From: an uncultured Acetobacteraceae bacterium
Lineage (GTDB): Bacteria; Pseudomonadota; Alphaproteobacteria; Acetobacterales; Acetobacteraceae
NCBI GenBank assembly: GCA_937873205.1
Contig: CALMVO010000113.1
Coordinates: forward strand, 1 to 47,109
Reading direction: 5' to 3'
DNA: 47,109 nucleotides
The first letter of the stretch is position 1. Each line of letters starts with the position of its first letter. The notes beneath the pieces were generated by a model, which was given only the letters and a program-made list of their open reading frames with translations, made no database searches and had not been told where the DNA came from. Made by a program: the position numbers and the translations under genes. This document shows, in pieces, positions 7,282-15,986 of this stretch.

Positions 7282-8366
7282 GAATCGCGCTGCTGGCGCA
7301 CGTGCGCCAGCCGATCGCCGAACCGTTCATGGGCGGCATGGAGGCGCATGGCTGGCACCTGGCGGCCGGGCTCGTCGCGCGCGGCCACGAGGTGGTGCTG
7401 TTCGCGTCCGGCGACAGCGACCCCCGATACCAGCTGGACCCGGTGCTGGCCGAGCACTACGAGCGCACCTTCCCGTGGGCCGAGCATCGCGGCAGCCCGC
7501 CGCTGATCGCGCACGTCGATGCCGGCTACGAGGCCGCCTGCGACCGCATCGCCGCCGGCGGCTACGACGTCGTCCACAACAACAGCCTGCACCGGTTCCC
7601 GCTCGCACCGGCCCGCACGGCCAGAGTGCCGACCGTCACCTCGCTGCACGTGCCGCCGTTCGACGCGCTGCACTGGTTCGTGAAGGAGAGCGCCAGCCCG
7701 GCGCACCGCCTCACCGTCACCTCGGCGAGCCAGCTGCACGCCTGGTGGCCGGACGGGGCACCCGCGCAGGCCTCGATCCTCTATAACGGCGTCGACCCGG
7801 ACGCCTGGCCGTTCCGGCCGGAGGGCGACGGCGGCGCGGTCTGGTGCGGCCGCATAACGGCGAACAAGGGCACCCATCTGGCGGTGGCGGCGGCGCGGCA
7901 GGCCGGCATCCCGCTCACCCTGTTCGGGACCGTCGAGGAGCCGGCCTACTGGCAGGCGGAGGTGGCGCCGCTGCTGGGCGGCGGAATCCGCTATGGCGGG
8001 CACCTGCGCGCGGCGGCGCTGGCGGCCGAGCTCGGCCGTGCCTCGCTGTTCCTGTTCACGCCCTGCTGGGACGAGCCGTTCGGCCTGGTGGCAATCGAGG
8101 CGATGGCGTGCGGCCTGCCGGTCGCCAGCCTCGACCGCGGCGCGGCGCGCGAGGTGATCGCCGAGGCGGGCGTGTTTGCGGCTCCGGATGACGCGGACGC
8201 GCTGGCCCGGGCGATCCCGACGGCGCTGGCGATCGACCGCCGCGTGCCGCGCGACCGGGTGATGGCGCTGTTCACGCGCGACCTCTGGCTGGATGGCTGC
8301 GAGCGCCTCTACGCCGTGGCGCGCGCGGGTGCGGGTCGCATCAGCCCGGCAGCCGGGCGACCATGA
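7278..8366 (+). CDS. GT4 family glycosyltransferase
   Basis: The 362-residue GT-B enzyme begins MRIALLAHVRQPIAEPFMGG. The GGMEAHGWHLAAGLVARGHE loop is typical of GT4 enzymes that bind the acceptor. The donor half carries VWCGRITANKGTHLAVAAAR and FTPCWDEPFGLVAIEAMACG, followed by GLPVASLDRGAAREVI (EPFGL-x-xxEAMA motif with both conserved Glu residues). Its ATG overlaps the GT2 stop, so the four glycosyltransferases are translationally coupled. The last 26 bases overlap the 3' end of the convergent membrane protein gene. The sugar specificity is unknown. It is the final enzyme of the cluster. Confidence 0.85.
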   Translation: MRIALLAHVRQPIAEPFMGGMEAHGWHLAAGLVARGHEVVLFASGDSDPRYQLDPVLAEHYERTFPWAEHRGSPPLIAHVDAGYEAACDRIAAGGYDVVHNNSLHRFPLAPARTARVPTVTSLHVPPFDALHWFVKESASPAHRLTVTSASQLHAWWPDGAPAQASILYNGVDPDAWPFRPEGDGGAVWCGRITANKGTHLAVAAARQAGIPLTLFGTVEEPAYWQAEVAPLLGGGIRYGGHLRAAALAAELGRASLFLFTPCWDEPFGLVAIEAMACGLPVASLDRGAAREVIAEAGVFAAPDDADALARAIPTALAIDRRVPRDRVMALFTRDLWLDGCERLYAVARAGAGRISPAAGRP

Positions 8367-9165
8367 CGTCGTTCGTCACCGCGGTGACGCTGACCGGATG
8401 GCCGTAAGTCGCCGCCACCGCCGCGAGCGTTACCCTGAACGTATCGTTCCGCGTCACGATCACGAGTTGCGGCCGGCGCCCCAGCCCGAACGGGCCGGCA
8501 TCGGTCAGCCAGACGAAGGGGACGAGCCGACCCTGCAGCTGCGTCGCCGGATAGGCGGAGACGGCGCCGCCGCTCAGCGCCTGCACCAGCTGCGTGTCCC
8601 AGTAGTCGCCGATGCCGTAGGAGAGCCGGCGCCGCTCGAGCGAGTCGGCGACGAGATACTGCGGCGCGCTGCGGATGCCCGGCTTCCGCCCGGCCAGCCG
8701 GATCGCGGTCGGGACGGCGCCCGCCGCGAACAGGAGGGCGGCCGCAAGCCCCGCCAGCATCGCCAGCCGGATCGTCCGCGGTCGGGACTGGGGTCGGATA
8801 CGGACGAGCAGGCGGCTCGCCTCGCACGCCCCGGCGGTGCAGAGGAAGACGAACGGCGGCACCACGAAGCGGGTGGCGGCCCCGGGAAACGCTGTGAGGG
8901 CGTCCACTGAGAGGCTGAAGGTGGCGCTCAGCGCCTCCAGGCCGGCCACGCACAGCGCGCCGATCGTCAGCAGCTGCGCCACGCCGTCGTGGGGTGCCTG
9001 CGGCATGCGCCAGAGGACGGCCAGCGACAGCGCCGCCACGGCGACGGCGGTGGCCAGCCGGCTCGGCGCGATGAGATCGTGCAGCGGAACGGCGGCGATC
9101 GTTCCACATGTGGACCGGTGACGCCCGGCACCGGATCGCTCAGGATCGAACGGATCCTGGTTCAT
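8341..9165 (-). CDS. Unrecognised membrane protein, possibly a C-terminal remnant of a larger one
   Basis: The 274-residue frame begins MNQDPFDPERSGAGRH. It has hydrophobic helices around residues 38–55, 65–80, 95–115 and 130–150. A soluble region of about 110 residues follows, including YGIGDYWDTQLVQALSGG and the strand-like QLVIVTRNDTFRVTL. This arrangement (a few helices, then a soluble C-terminal domain) resembles the end of large GT39/GT83-like membrane glycosyltransferases, but the catalytic first periplasmic loop is absent. It may be a truncated relic or a small protein of its own. It ends 26 bases inside the convergent glycosyltransferase gene and starts 15 bases from the start of the lyase pseudogene on the other strand. 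I do not recognise the family. Confidence 0.5.
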   Translation of the reverse strand: MNQDPFDPERSGAGRHRSTCGTIAAVPLHDLIAPSRLATAVAVAALSLAVLWRMPQAPHDGVAQLLTIGALCVAGLEALSATFSLSVDALTAFPGAATRFVVPPFVFLCTAGACEASRLLVRIRPQSRPRTIRLAMLAGLAAALLFAAGAVPTAIRLAGRKPGIRSAPQYLVADSLERRRLSYGIGDYWDTQLVQALSGGAVSAYPATQLQGRLVPFVWLTDAGPFGLGRRPQLVIVTRNDTFRVTLAAVAATYGHPVSVTAVTNDVMVARLPG

Positions 9166-9180
9166 GGAAGGAACGCACGG

Positions 9181-10445
9181 ATGCGGACGGCAGGACGCCT
9201 TGCGGTCGGGATCGGCATCGCGGCCGCCTAATCCTGTTGCTCGGGTGTCACCGCCGCGCACGCCTACACGCCGATCGTCCCCACCCTGCAGGACCGGACG
9301 GTCGTGCTTGACCGGCCGGTCCCTCACCATCGACGAGGTCGTGGCGGTCGCGCGGCACGGCGCGCAGGTGGCGTTCTCCGCGGAGGCCATCCAGCATGCG
9401 GTCGATGGCCGCGGCCTGATGCTGGAAGCGGATGCCGAGGGCATCACGGTCTATGGGGTCAACCGCGGCGGCGGCGCGCTGCGCGAGGTGTCGTCCCGGC
9501 AGGAGACCGAGGCCGGACGCCAGCCCCGCAGCGCCAACGCCGACGGCGCGCCGCCCGAGATCGACGACGAGGCGCTGGTGCGCGCCAACATGGTGATCCA
9601 CGCCAACACCATCCCGGCGAACGCCTCGACGCCCGAGTTCATGCAGGCGCTTGTGCTCCTGCTCAACAGGCGAGTGACGCCGGTCATGTACTCGCGCGGC
9701 AGCCTGGGCGAGGGCGACCTGTTCGTGAACGACGCCGTCGACCTGACGCTCGCCGGCCGCCGCGACGCCTACTACCGGGGCGTCCGCATGCCGGCCCTCG
9801 AGGCGCTCAGGCGCGCCGGCATCACGCCGCCGCATGTCGGCCTGGTGGAGACCGGCGGCACCAACAACGCCTATGCCATCGCGCAGGCCGCCTTCATGGT
9901 CGCGGACGGGCGGGACGCGTTGGCATGGGCGGACCTGATCCTGGCGATGGACCTGGACGCGATGGATTCCAGCCTCACGCCCCTGGCCATGCCGGTCCAG
10001 GCCGCGCGCCTGTTCGCCTGGGTCAACTGGGACGCCGAGCGCGTGCTGGACATGCTGAGGGGCGGCTACCTGTTCCAGGCGGATGCCAGGCGCATCCTCC
10101 AGGATCCGGAGAGCCTGCGGGCCTCCTACGTGCGGCAGGGGTCGGCGTGGCAGGCATGGGCGGCACTGCGCGATGCCGTCACGCTGCAGATGAACTCGTC
10201 GTCCGCCAGTCTGATCCCCGCCGTCGGCGCCAGCCCTTCCGACTTCTGGGAGCTGTCGACGCCGGAGATGCGGTCCTGATCGCGTCGGACAGCTGCGCGC
10301 CCGCATCGCCGCCGAGCTGAAGACCACCTTCGCCAGCCACTATACCCGGACCCTCTCGCTCGCCGAGATGATCGATCCGGCGTGCATCGCGATCTACTCG
10401 CAGCGGGCGACCGGCCGGAAGTATCTGGTAGACCCGTCGCGCTGA
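9181..10445 (+). pseudogene. Decayed exported histidine-ammonia-lyase-like protein
   Basis: Three frames together spell one protein. Frame one (from ATG 9181) gives a leader MRTAGRLAVGIGIAAA, then a stop at 9229–9231, then AHAYTPIVPTLQDRTVVL. The second frame (from about 9305) continues with LTGRSLTIDEVVAVARHG and runs to a stop at 10277–10279. It contains YGVNRGGG, ETGGTNNAYAIAQAAF, LQDPESLRAS and QMNSSSASLIPAV, which are landmarks of the aromatic amino acid lyase superfamily. A third frame then gives RARIAAELKTTFASHYTRTL to a stop at 10443–10445; this may be the original C-terminus. The position that forms the MIO cofactor (Ala-Ser-Gly) reads Gly-Glu-Gly in SRGSLGEGDL, so this branch probably never had lyase chemistry. 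The early stop, two frame changes and a shortened C-terminus make it a pseudogene. Confidence 0.7.
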
Positions 10446-10534
10446 ACGAGGATCATGCCGCTTTGGACGATCTGTTGGCGTCCGACGAGGCATCCGGTCT
10501 AGATTCAGAGGCACGAGTCGCCGAGGACACGTTG

Positions 10535-10975
10535 ATGCAGGTCTCTGAAGCCCGCGATCGGCCGCGGTCGCAACTGCCGCTCTCCCGCCGGCCCGGCACT
10601 ATCCCGGTCACCGTCCGGCTCGATCCGCCCCGCTACGACAGGCTGAAGCGGCTGGTGCTGCGGCTGCAGACGACCGGGCAGAGCATCATCCAGACCGCGC
10701 TGGACCGCAGCATGGTGACGCTGGAGCGGGAGCGCGCGCCGCGGATCGCGATCGCCGGGCAGAGCAGCTTGTTCGCCGGGCCCGACATGGCCGACGACAG
10801 CGCGCCCCGGCCGGTGCAGGACAGCTTCGACTTCGTACGACCGGAACCGACGGTGGCGCTGACCTACCGCGCCAGCGTGCCGATGCATCGCTGGCTGCAC
10901 CGCCGTTCGGCGGAAACCGGCCAGACCATCCAGGACATCATCACCGACGCGCTGAAGTCCGCCCGGGACGATTGA
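10535..10975 (+). CDS. Small protein with two ribbon-helix-helix-like segments
   Basis: The 146-residue protein begins MQVSEARDRPRSQLPLSRRP. The ATG at 10535 has a GAGGA site eight bases upstream, so I chose it over earlier in-frame codons. Two similar segments are visible. IPVTVRLDPPRYDRLKRLVL leads to TTGQSIIQTALDRSM, and VALTYRASVPMHRWLHRRSA leads to ETGQTIQDIITDALKSA. Both have a basic beta strand, then a helix, then a T-G-Q-[ST]-I turn and a second helix, as in MetJ/Arc-type DNA-binding proteins. I infer a single-chain tandem ribbon-helix-helix protein, possibly a regulator. The target is unknown; the monooxygenase–ABC operon starts 67 bases downstream. Confidence 0.55.
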   Translation: MQVSEARDRPRSQLPLSRRPGTIPVTVRLDPPRYDRLKRLVLRLQTTGQSIIQTALDRSMVTLERERAPRIAIAGQSSLFAGPDMADDSAPRPVQDSFDFVRPEPTVALTYRASVPMHRWLHRRSAETGQTIQDIITDALKSARDD

Positions 10976-11042
10976 AGGGCGGCCGGCCCGACAGATGTGG
11001 CCTTCGGTTTGCATGGCCGATCCGGCAACCCAGAGGCTCGCC

Positions 11043-12389
11043 ATGAAGCGCCAGGTCCGACTCGCCGTCCTGCTGCATGGCGGCCGCTTCTCGTGGAAAT
11101 ACCCCGACGCCCGCGCCGAGGGCGACCTCGACATCGAGATGTACACGTCGCTGGCGCAGACCGCCGAGCGCGGTCGCTTCGACATCATCTTCATGGCCGA
11201 CGGCTACTCGATCAAGGATGATGGGCTCGGCCCCGACGCGCTCCGCGGCATGAGCACGGTGGTGCATTTCGACCCGCTGACGCTGCTCGCCGTGATGTCC
11301 ACCGTCACCACCCGCATCGGCCTCGTCTGCACCGGCTCCACCACCTACAACGAGCCCTACGACTGGGCCCGCCGGATAGCCGGCCTCGACCACATGAGCC
11401 GCGGCCGCGCCGGCTGGAACGTCATCACCTCGCAGATGGCCAGCGAGGCGCTCAACCATGGCTATGACGGCCCGCTCCCGACCGAGGTGCGCTACGCCCG
11501 CGCCCGCGAGTTCCTCGACGTCTGCCACGGACTCTGGGACAGCTGGGACGACGACGCCTTCCCGCGCGACAAGGCGTCCGGCACCTATGTCGAGCCCTCC
11601 CGCATGCACGTGCTCGACCACAGGGGCCGCCACTTCAAGGTGCGCGGGCCGCTCAACGTCGCGCGCATGCCGCAGGGCTATCCGGTGATCTGCCAGGCCG
11701 GCGAGTCCGAGGAGGGGCGGGAGTTCGCTGCCCAGTCGGCCGACATGATGTACGGCAAGGCGGCCTCCCTCGAGCACGGCCAGGGTTTCTACGGCCCGAT
11801 GAAGGCGCGGCTGGCGAAGTATGGCCGCTCGCCGGACAGTCTGCTGATCATGACGGGCCTGTGCTGCATCGTCGGGCGCACCGAGGCGGAGGCGCGCGAG
11901 CGGTTCGAGCGCGTGCAGGCCACCATCAGCGCGGTCGAGGCGCGCGCCTTCGCGGTGCAGTTCATGGGGCCGGAGTTCGACCTGGACATGGACCCGTTCC
12001 TGCCGATCCCGGCGCTGCCGGAGCTGGACGCCATCGCGACCGCCAAGCGCATGGTGCTCGACGTGGACGGCCACCGGCTCTCCCTGGTCGAGCTCGGCCA
12101 CCGGATCACGGCCTGCATGGGCCACCTGATGATGGTCGGCACGGCCGCCCAGATCGTCGACCGGATGGAGCGCTTCGTCGACGAGGGCGGTTCGGACGGC
12201 TTCGCGCTGATGCCGCACTACCTTCCCGGCAACCTGGACGATTTCGTCGAATTGGTGGTGCCCGAGCTGCAGCGCCGCGGCCGGCTGCGCACCGAATACG
12301 AGGGCACGACGCTGCGCGACCATCTCGGCCTGGAGCGGCCGCCCAGCCGATACGCGGGGCTGCGGGATGGCGCCGAGGCGGCCGATTGA
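11043..12389 (+). CDS. FMN-dependent monooxygenase of the NtaA/SnaA/DszA (luciferase-like) family
   Basis: The 448-residue protein has the TIM-barrel landmarks of this family. FDIIFMADGYSI and TRIGLVCTGSTTYNEPYDWA are followed by the signature RGRAGWNVITSQMASEALNH, then YPVICQAGESEEGREFAA and the flavin-proximal FMGPEF region. Length is normal for NtaA/DszA enzymes, which use FMNH2 from a separate reductase to oxidise C–N or C–S bonds of small organic molecules. I chose ATG 11043 because AGAGG sits six bases before it; in-frame ATGs at 10995 and 11013 would add 16 or 10 residues. The binding protein, ATPase and two permeases follow on the same strand, so this enzyme likely oxidises what that transporter imports. 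No flavin reductase gene is in the window. Confidence 0.9.
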   Translation: MKRQVRLAVLLHGGRFSWKYPDARAEGDLDIEMYTSLAQTAERGRFDIIFMADGYSIKDDGLGPDALRGMSTVVHFDPLTLLAVMSTVTTRIGLVCTGSTTYNEPYDWARRIAGLDHMSRGRAGWNVITSQMASEALNHGYDGPLPTEVRYARAREFLDVCHGLWDSWDDDAFPRDKASGTYVEPSRMHVLDHRGRHFKVRGPLNVARMPQGYPVICQAGESEEGREFAAQSADMMYGKAASLEHGQGFYGPMKARLAKYGRSPDSLLIMTGLCCIVGRTEAEARERFERVQATISAVEARAFAVQFMGPEFDLDMDPFLPIPALPELDAIATAKRMVLDVDGHRLSLVELGHRITACMGHLMMVGTAAQIVDRMERFVDEGGSDGFALMPHYLPGNLDDFVELVVPELQRRGRLRTEYEGTTLRDHLGLERPPSRYAGLRDGAEAAD

Positions 12390-12407
12390 GCCGGCCCGGA
12401 ACGCCGC

Positions 12408-13439
12408 ATGCCTGATCGCCGCCAGTTGCTCCGCGCCGGCATCGGCCTCGCCGCCATGGCGCTGCCGCTGCGTGGCCGGGCCGCGCTCGCGGTGCATCCG
12501 CCCGATCGCGGGCCCTATGCGCTGCGCCTGACCTGGATCAGGAACGCCCAGTTCGCCGGCGAATACTTCGCCGACAGCCGGGGCTACTACCACGACGAGG
12601 GCTTCACCAACGTCGACCTGCAGAGCGGTGGGCCCAGCGCGCCGCCGACCGAGATCGACCTGGCGCAGGGCAAGTGCCTGATGGGCATTTCGGCGATCGA
12701 CCTCACCGCTGCCGCCATCACCCAGGGGGCGGCGCTGCGCACGATCGGCTGTCTCTTCCAGAAGAGCGCGTTCTGCCTGGTGTCGCTGGCCAGCCGGCCG
12801 ATCCCCGACCCTGCGGCGATGATCGGCCGCCGCATCGGCGTGCAGGCCGGCAACCAGGTGGTGTTCTCGACCTTCCTGCAGCTGAACGGCATCGACCCGG
12901 GCCGGGTGACCATCGTGCCGGTGCAGTTCGACCCCACGCCCCTGGTGGCGGGCGAGGTCGATGGCTGGGTCGGCTATATCGGCAACGAGCCCAACCAGCT
13001 GCACCGCCGCGGCATCGCCGCCACCACCTTCCTGTTCGCCGACCACGGCTATCCGCTGGTGATGGAGACCTTCGTCGTCCGGCAGGACTCGGTGCTGCAT
13101 GAGCGCGATCGCCTGAAGGCGGCGCTGCGGGCGGAGCTGCGCGGCTGGAAGGATGCCCTGCGCGATCCGGCCGGCGGCGCGGCGCTGGCGGTCGACCGCT
13201 ACGGCCGCAGCCTCGGCCTCGACCTGCAGGCGGAGGCCATGCAGGCCATCACCGAGAACACGCTGATCACCTCACCCGAGACCACTGTGCATGGGTTGAT
13301 GACGCTGACCCCGGACCGGATGGAGCGCAACGTTCAGGTGCTGCGCGACCTCGGCAACGACGTCACGCAGGCGACGCTGTTCGACATGTCCCTGCTGGGC
13401 GAGATCTACCGCGAAGATCCTACCCTCATTAGGGTCTAG
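12408..13439 (+). CDS. ABC transporter substrate-binding protein, NMT1/THI5-like, Tat leader
   Basis: The 343-residue protein begins [20 protein letters not shown], a twin-arginine leader that ends near RAALA, so it should be periplasmic. The mature part opens with [20 protein letters not shown] and [19 protein letters not shown], the NMT1/THI5-type pattern. [20 protein letters not shown] and [15 protein letters not shown] also fit this class, which binds sulfonates, thiamine or riboflavin precursors and related aromatic compounds. It starts 18 bases after the monooxygenase. The substrate is not determined by the sequence. The gap to the ATPase gene is filled by a palindromic repeat. Confidence 0.85.
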   Translation: MPDRRQLLRAGIGLAAMALPLRGRAALAVHPPDRGPYALRLTWIRNAQFAGEYFADSRGYYHDEGFTNVDLQSGGPSAPPTEIDLAQGKCLMGISAIDLTAAAITQGAALRTIGCLFQKSAFCLVSLASRPIPDPAAMIGRRIGVQAGNQVVFSTFLQLNGIDPGRVTIVPVQFDPTPLVAGEVDGWVGYIGNEPNQLHRRGIAATTFLFADHGYPLVMETFVVRQDSVLHERDRLKAALRAELRGWKDALRDPAGGAALAVDRYGRSLGLDLQAEAMQAITENTLITSPETTVHGLMTLTPDRMERNVQVLRDLGNDVTQATLFDMSLLGEIYREDPTLIRV

Positions 13440-13440
13440 C

Positions 13441-13600
13441 GGCATGAAGGCCAGGGGCTCCGCCCCTGGACCCCGCTGGGGCCGTCACGCGCTCGCGTGC
13501 TTCGCACGACGGCCCCAGACCCCGATCGTTGAGGAAAGTCCAGAGGCTCCGCTTCTGATGGGGTCCAGGGGTGAAACCCCTGGCCTTCTTCCTTCGGCCA
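13441..13600 (+). repeat. Palindromic intergenic repeat (family 2), multi-hairpin copy
   Basis: Several hairpins follow each other. CCAGGGGC-TCC-GCCCCTGG has a perfect eight-base stem. GGGGCCGTC pairs with GACGGCCCC around a GCGTGCTTCGCACG core. CAGAGGCTCCGCTTCTG is a weaker stem. CCAGGGGT-GAA-ACCCCTGG closes the unit. Related copies lie at 3769–3855 and 46083–46195. The repeat sits between the binding protein and the ATPase gene and is read through in the ATPase frame, so the ATPase start may lie inside it. Confidence 0.8.
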
Positions 13601-14367
13601 CCGGCATCGACGTCACCGCCCTCTCTAAAATCTTCCGCGTCAGTCGTCGCCCCGTGCTGGCTCTCGACCGGATCGCCCTGCAGACGGCGGAGAACAGCTT
13701 CCTCTCGCTGCTGGGCCCATCCGGCTGCGGCAAGTCCACGATGCTGCGCATCCTGGCAGGTCTGGAGCGGCCCGATGCCGGCCGCGCGCTGGTGCATGGC
13801 GAGACTCCGGCCGAGCTGGTCTCGCACCACCATCTGGGCATCGCCTTCCAGGATAGCGCCCTGCTGGCCTGGCGCTCGGTCGAGGCCAACATCCGGCTGC
13901 CGCTGGAGGTCGCGGGGCGTCGGTCCGAGCCGGGGCTGATCCGGGATCTGGTGGCGCTGGTCGGCCTGCGCGGCTTCGAGCGGGCCCGGCCGTCCGAGCT
14001 CTCGGGCGGCATGCGCCAGCGCGTGGCGATCGCCCGGGCGCTGGTGCTGCAGCCGCGCGCGCTGCTACTCGACGAGCCGTTCGGGGCGCTCGACGACATG
14101 ACCCGGCTGCGGCTCAACCTCGAGCTGCAGCGGATCTGGAGCGAGCGTCCGGCCACCACGCTGATGGTCACGCACGGGATCGGCGAGGCGGTGCTGCTGT
14201 CCGACCAGGTCGCCGTGATGAGCGCCCGTCCCGGCCGGATCGTCGCGGTGCTGGCGATCGACCTGCCGCGGCCGCGGACGGCGGCGACGATGCGCACGCC
14301 CGAGTTCCATGCCTACCAGGACCGGCTGAGCGAGCTGCTGTTCGAGTCCGAGGGTGGCGGCGCGTGA
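13558..14367 (+). CDS. ABC transporter ATPase, SsuB/TauB-like
   Basis: The core ATPase begins at about [20 protein letters not shown]. It has Walker [10 protein letters not shown], the Q-loop [10 protein letters not shown], signature [15 protein letters not shown], Walker [13 protein letters not shown] and switch His in MVTHGIGEA. This is an active nitrate/sulfonate-type importer ATPase. The start is unclear. ATG 13558 gives [19 protein letters not shown] and lies in the repeat; another in-frame ATG at 13444 would add 38 residues translated wholly from the repeat. No ATG lies between the repeat and the domain. The stop overlaps the first permease start as GTGA. The N-terminal extension is therefore repeat-derived in either case. 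Confidence 0.85.
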   Translation: MGSRGETPGLLPSATGIDVTALSKIFRVSRRPVLALDRIALQTAENSFLSLLGPSGCGKSTMLRILAGLERPDAGRALVHGETPAELVSHHHLGIAFQDSALLAWRSVEANIRLPLEVAGRRSEPGLIRDLVALVGLRGFERARPSELSGGMRQRVAIARALVLQPRALLLDEPFGALDDMTRLRLNLELQRIWSERPATTLMVTHGIGEAVLLSDQVAVMSARPGRIVAVLAIDLPRPRTAATMRTPEFHAYQDRLSELLFESEGGGA

Positions 14368-15116
14368 GACTGACGATCCGGATCCTGGCTGGCCCGGCGG
14401 TGCTGCTGGCGCTCTGGAGCCTGGCTGCCCTGCTGGCGGACGGCCCGGCTGGCCTGGTCCCCGGGCCGTGGGCCGTGCTGCGCCAGATCGTCCGCGACGG
14501 CTGGGCGTTCTATGGCCCCAACGTCTGGCCGACCCTGGGGGAGGCGGCGGCGGGCTTCCTGTGGGGCAACGGCCTCGCGATCGGCCTGGCCCTGCTTGTG
14601 CTGCTGCTGCCGTCGCTGCGCCGGGTCGTGCTGCAGCTGGCGACGGTGAGCTACTGCGTGCCGGTCATCGCGGTGGGTCCGCTGCTGGCGCTGGTGTTCA
14701 GCGGCCGCACGCCGATGGTGGCGCTGGCGGCGCTGTCGGTGTTCTTCACCACGCTGCTCGGCATGTTGCTGGGCCTGCGCGCGGCCGATCCAGCCAGCCT
14801 GGAGCTGGTGCGCGCGTGCGGCGGCGGCGGCTGGCAGTGCTTCCGCCGGGTGCAGCTGCACGCCTGCCTGCCGTCGTTATTCGCCGCACTCGGCATCGCC
14901 GCCCCCGCCGCACTGCTGGGGGCGATCTTGGGCGAGTGGCTGGGCTCGGTGCAGAGCGGCCTCGGCGTCGCCATGGTGGTCTCGATGCAGCAGATGGCCG
15001 CACCCCGGTCGTGGGGCATCGTCGTGGTGAGCGGCCTGCTGGCCGGCGTCGCGTACGGGCTGGTGGCGGTGGTCGGCCGGATGCTGACGCCGTGGCAGCG
15101 GACCTCCCGGGCATGA
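14364..15116 (+). CDS. ABC transporter permease (first of two), SsuC/TauC type
   Basis: The 250-residue inner-membrane protein has about six helices. The coupling region [25 protein letters not shown] is split by the conserved Gly; it matches the EAA loop of binding-protein-dependent permeases that contacts the ATPase. The last part, [20 protein letters not shown], is typical of SsuC-like permeases. It starts with GTG 14364 overlapping the ATPase stop. The second, different permease begins in an ATGA overlap at its end, so the two are made together and may form a heterodimeric channel. Confidence 0.9.
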   Translation: MRLTIRILAGPAVLLALWSLAALLADGPAGLVPGPWAVLRQIVRDGWAFYGPNVWPTLGEAAAGFLWGNGLAIGLALLVLLLPSLRRVVLQLATVSYCVPVIAVGPLLALVFSGRTPMVALAALSVFFTTLLGMLLGLRAADPASLELVRACGGGGWQCFRRVQLHACLPSLFAALGIAAPAALLGAILGEWLGSVQSGLGVAMVVSMQQMAAPRSWGIVVVSGLLAGVAYGLVAVVGRMLTPWQRTSRA

Positions 15117-15886
15117 TCGGCCGCCTCGCGGCACCGCTGCTGGTGCTGGCCATCGTGCTGCTCGCCTGGGTGCTGTTCCTGCACGCCTTCCAGGTGAGCC
15201 CGCTCGTGGGCAAGTCCCCGCAGGCGGTCGCACACTACCTGTTCGCGACACCGGCCTCGTCCCGGGATCGGGCGGCACTGCTGGCTGCCGTCGGCGTCAC
15301 GCTGGTCCACGCGGCCTCGGGCTTCCTGCTGGGCCTGGGCCTGGGCGTCGGCGCCGCGATCCTGGTCGTGCTTTCGCCTGCGGCCGAGCGCGGCCTGCTG
15401 CCGCTGGCGATCGTGCTGCGCTCGGTGCCGCTGGTGGCGATGACGCCGCTGATCGTGCTGGTGTTCGGCCGCGGCGGCGCCGCGGTGGCGGTGATCGGGG
15501 CGCTGATCGTGTTCTTCCCGACGCTCGTGAACATGGTGCTCGGCCTGCGCTCCGCCTCCGGCCTGTCCGCGGACCTGGTCCGCGTACATGGCGGCGGAGG
15601 TCTGGCGGTGTTGCGGAAGGTGGGCTTCCCCAGCGCCCTGCCGGCCCTGTTCACGTCGATGCGGCTGTCGGCGCCGGCGGCCCTGGTGGGCGCACTGCTG
15701 GCGGAGTGGCTCGCCACCGGCGACGGCATAGGCTACCGCATGCAGCGCGACATCACCGCCTTCCGAGCCGCCGACCTCTGGAGCGCGCTCGTGCTGGTGA
15801 CGCTGTGCTCGCTTGCCCTCTACGCGATTCTCGCCGCGGCGGAGACGGCGGTGACCGGCCGCTACCGACAATCGCCCCGGGTCTGA
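15113..15886 (+). CDS. ABC transporter permease (second of two), SsuC/TauC type
   Basis: The 257-residue protein has about six helices and the EAA-type loop LVRVHGGGGLAVLRKVGFPSA. LRSVPLVAMTPLIVLVFGRG and LLAEWLATGDGIGYRM are typical for the family. It differs clearly in sequence from the first permease though both have the same fold. The ATG at 15113 overlaps the first permease stop. With one ATPase and one binding protein, the simplest reading is one importer with a permease heterodimer. It closes the operon; a weak hairpin lies 17 bases after the stop. Confidence 0.9.
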   Translation: MIGRLAAPLLVLAIVLLAWVLFLHAFQVSPLVGKSPQAVAHYLFATPASSRDRAALLAAVGVTLVHAASGFLLGLGLGVGAAILVVLSPAAERGLLPLAIVLRSVPLVAMTPLIVLVFGRGGAAVAVIGALIVFFPTLVNMVLGLRSASGLSADLVRVHGGGGLAVLRKVGFPSALPALFTSMRLSAPAALVGALLAEWLATGDGIGYRMQRDITAFRAADLWSALVLVTLCSLALYAILAAAETAVTGRYRQSPRV

Positions 15887-15902
15887 CGCTCGGCCGATAA
15901 AG

Positions 15903-15920
15903 CGCCTGCAAGAACAGGCG
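15903..15920 (+). terminator. Short hairpin after the ABC operon, possible terminator
   Basis: CGCCTG and CAGGCG form a perfect six-base stem around a CAAGAA loop, 17 bases after the second permease stop. No run of T follows, so Rho-independent termination is doubtful. It may simply be a processing or pausing hairpin. Confidence 0.25.
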
Positions 15921-15986
15921 GCTCTCAACCGTTCCTTAAGGGCATCGCTGCCTTAGTAGGCCCATCGAACAGGGGTCTTCCACGAC

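Noticed and set aside
10941-13100. A 719-codon reverse open frame opposite the monooxygenase and binding protein
   Set aside because: It has an Arg/His/Ala-rich translation with no family signature, while the + strand genes are complete.
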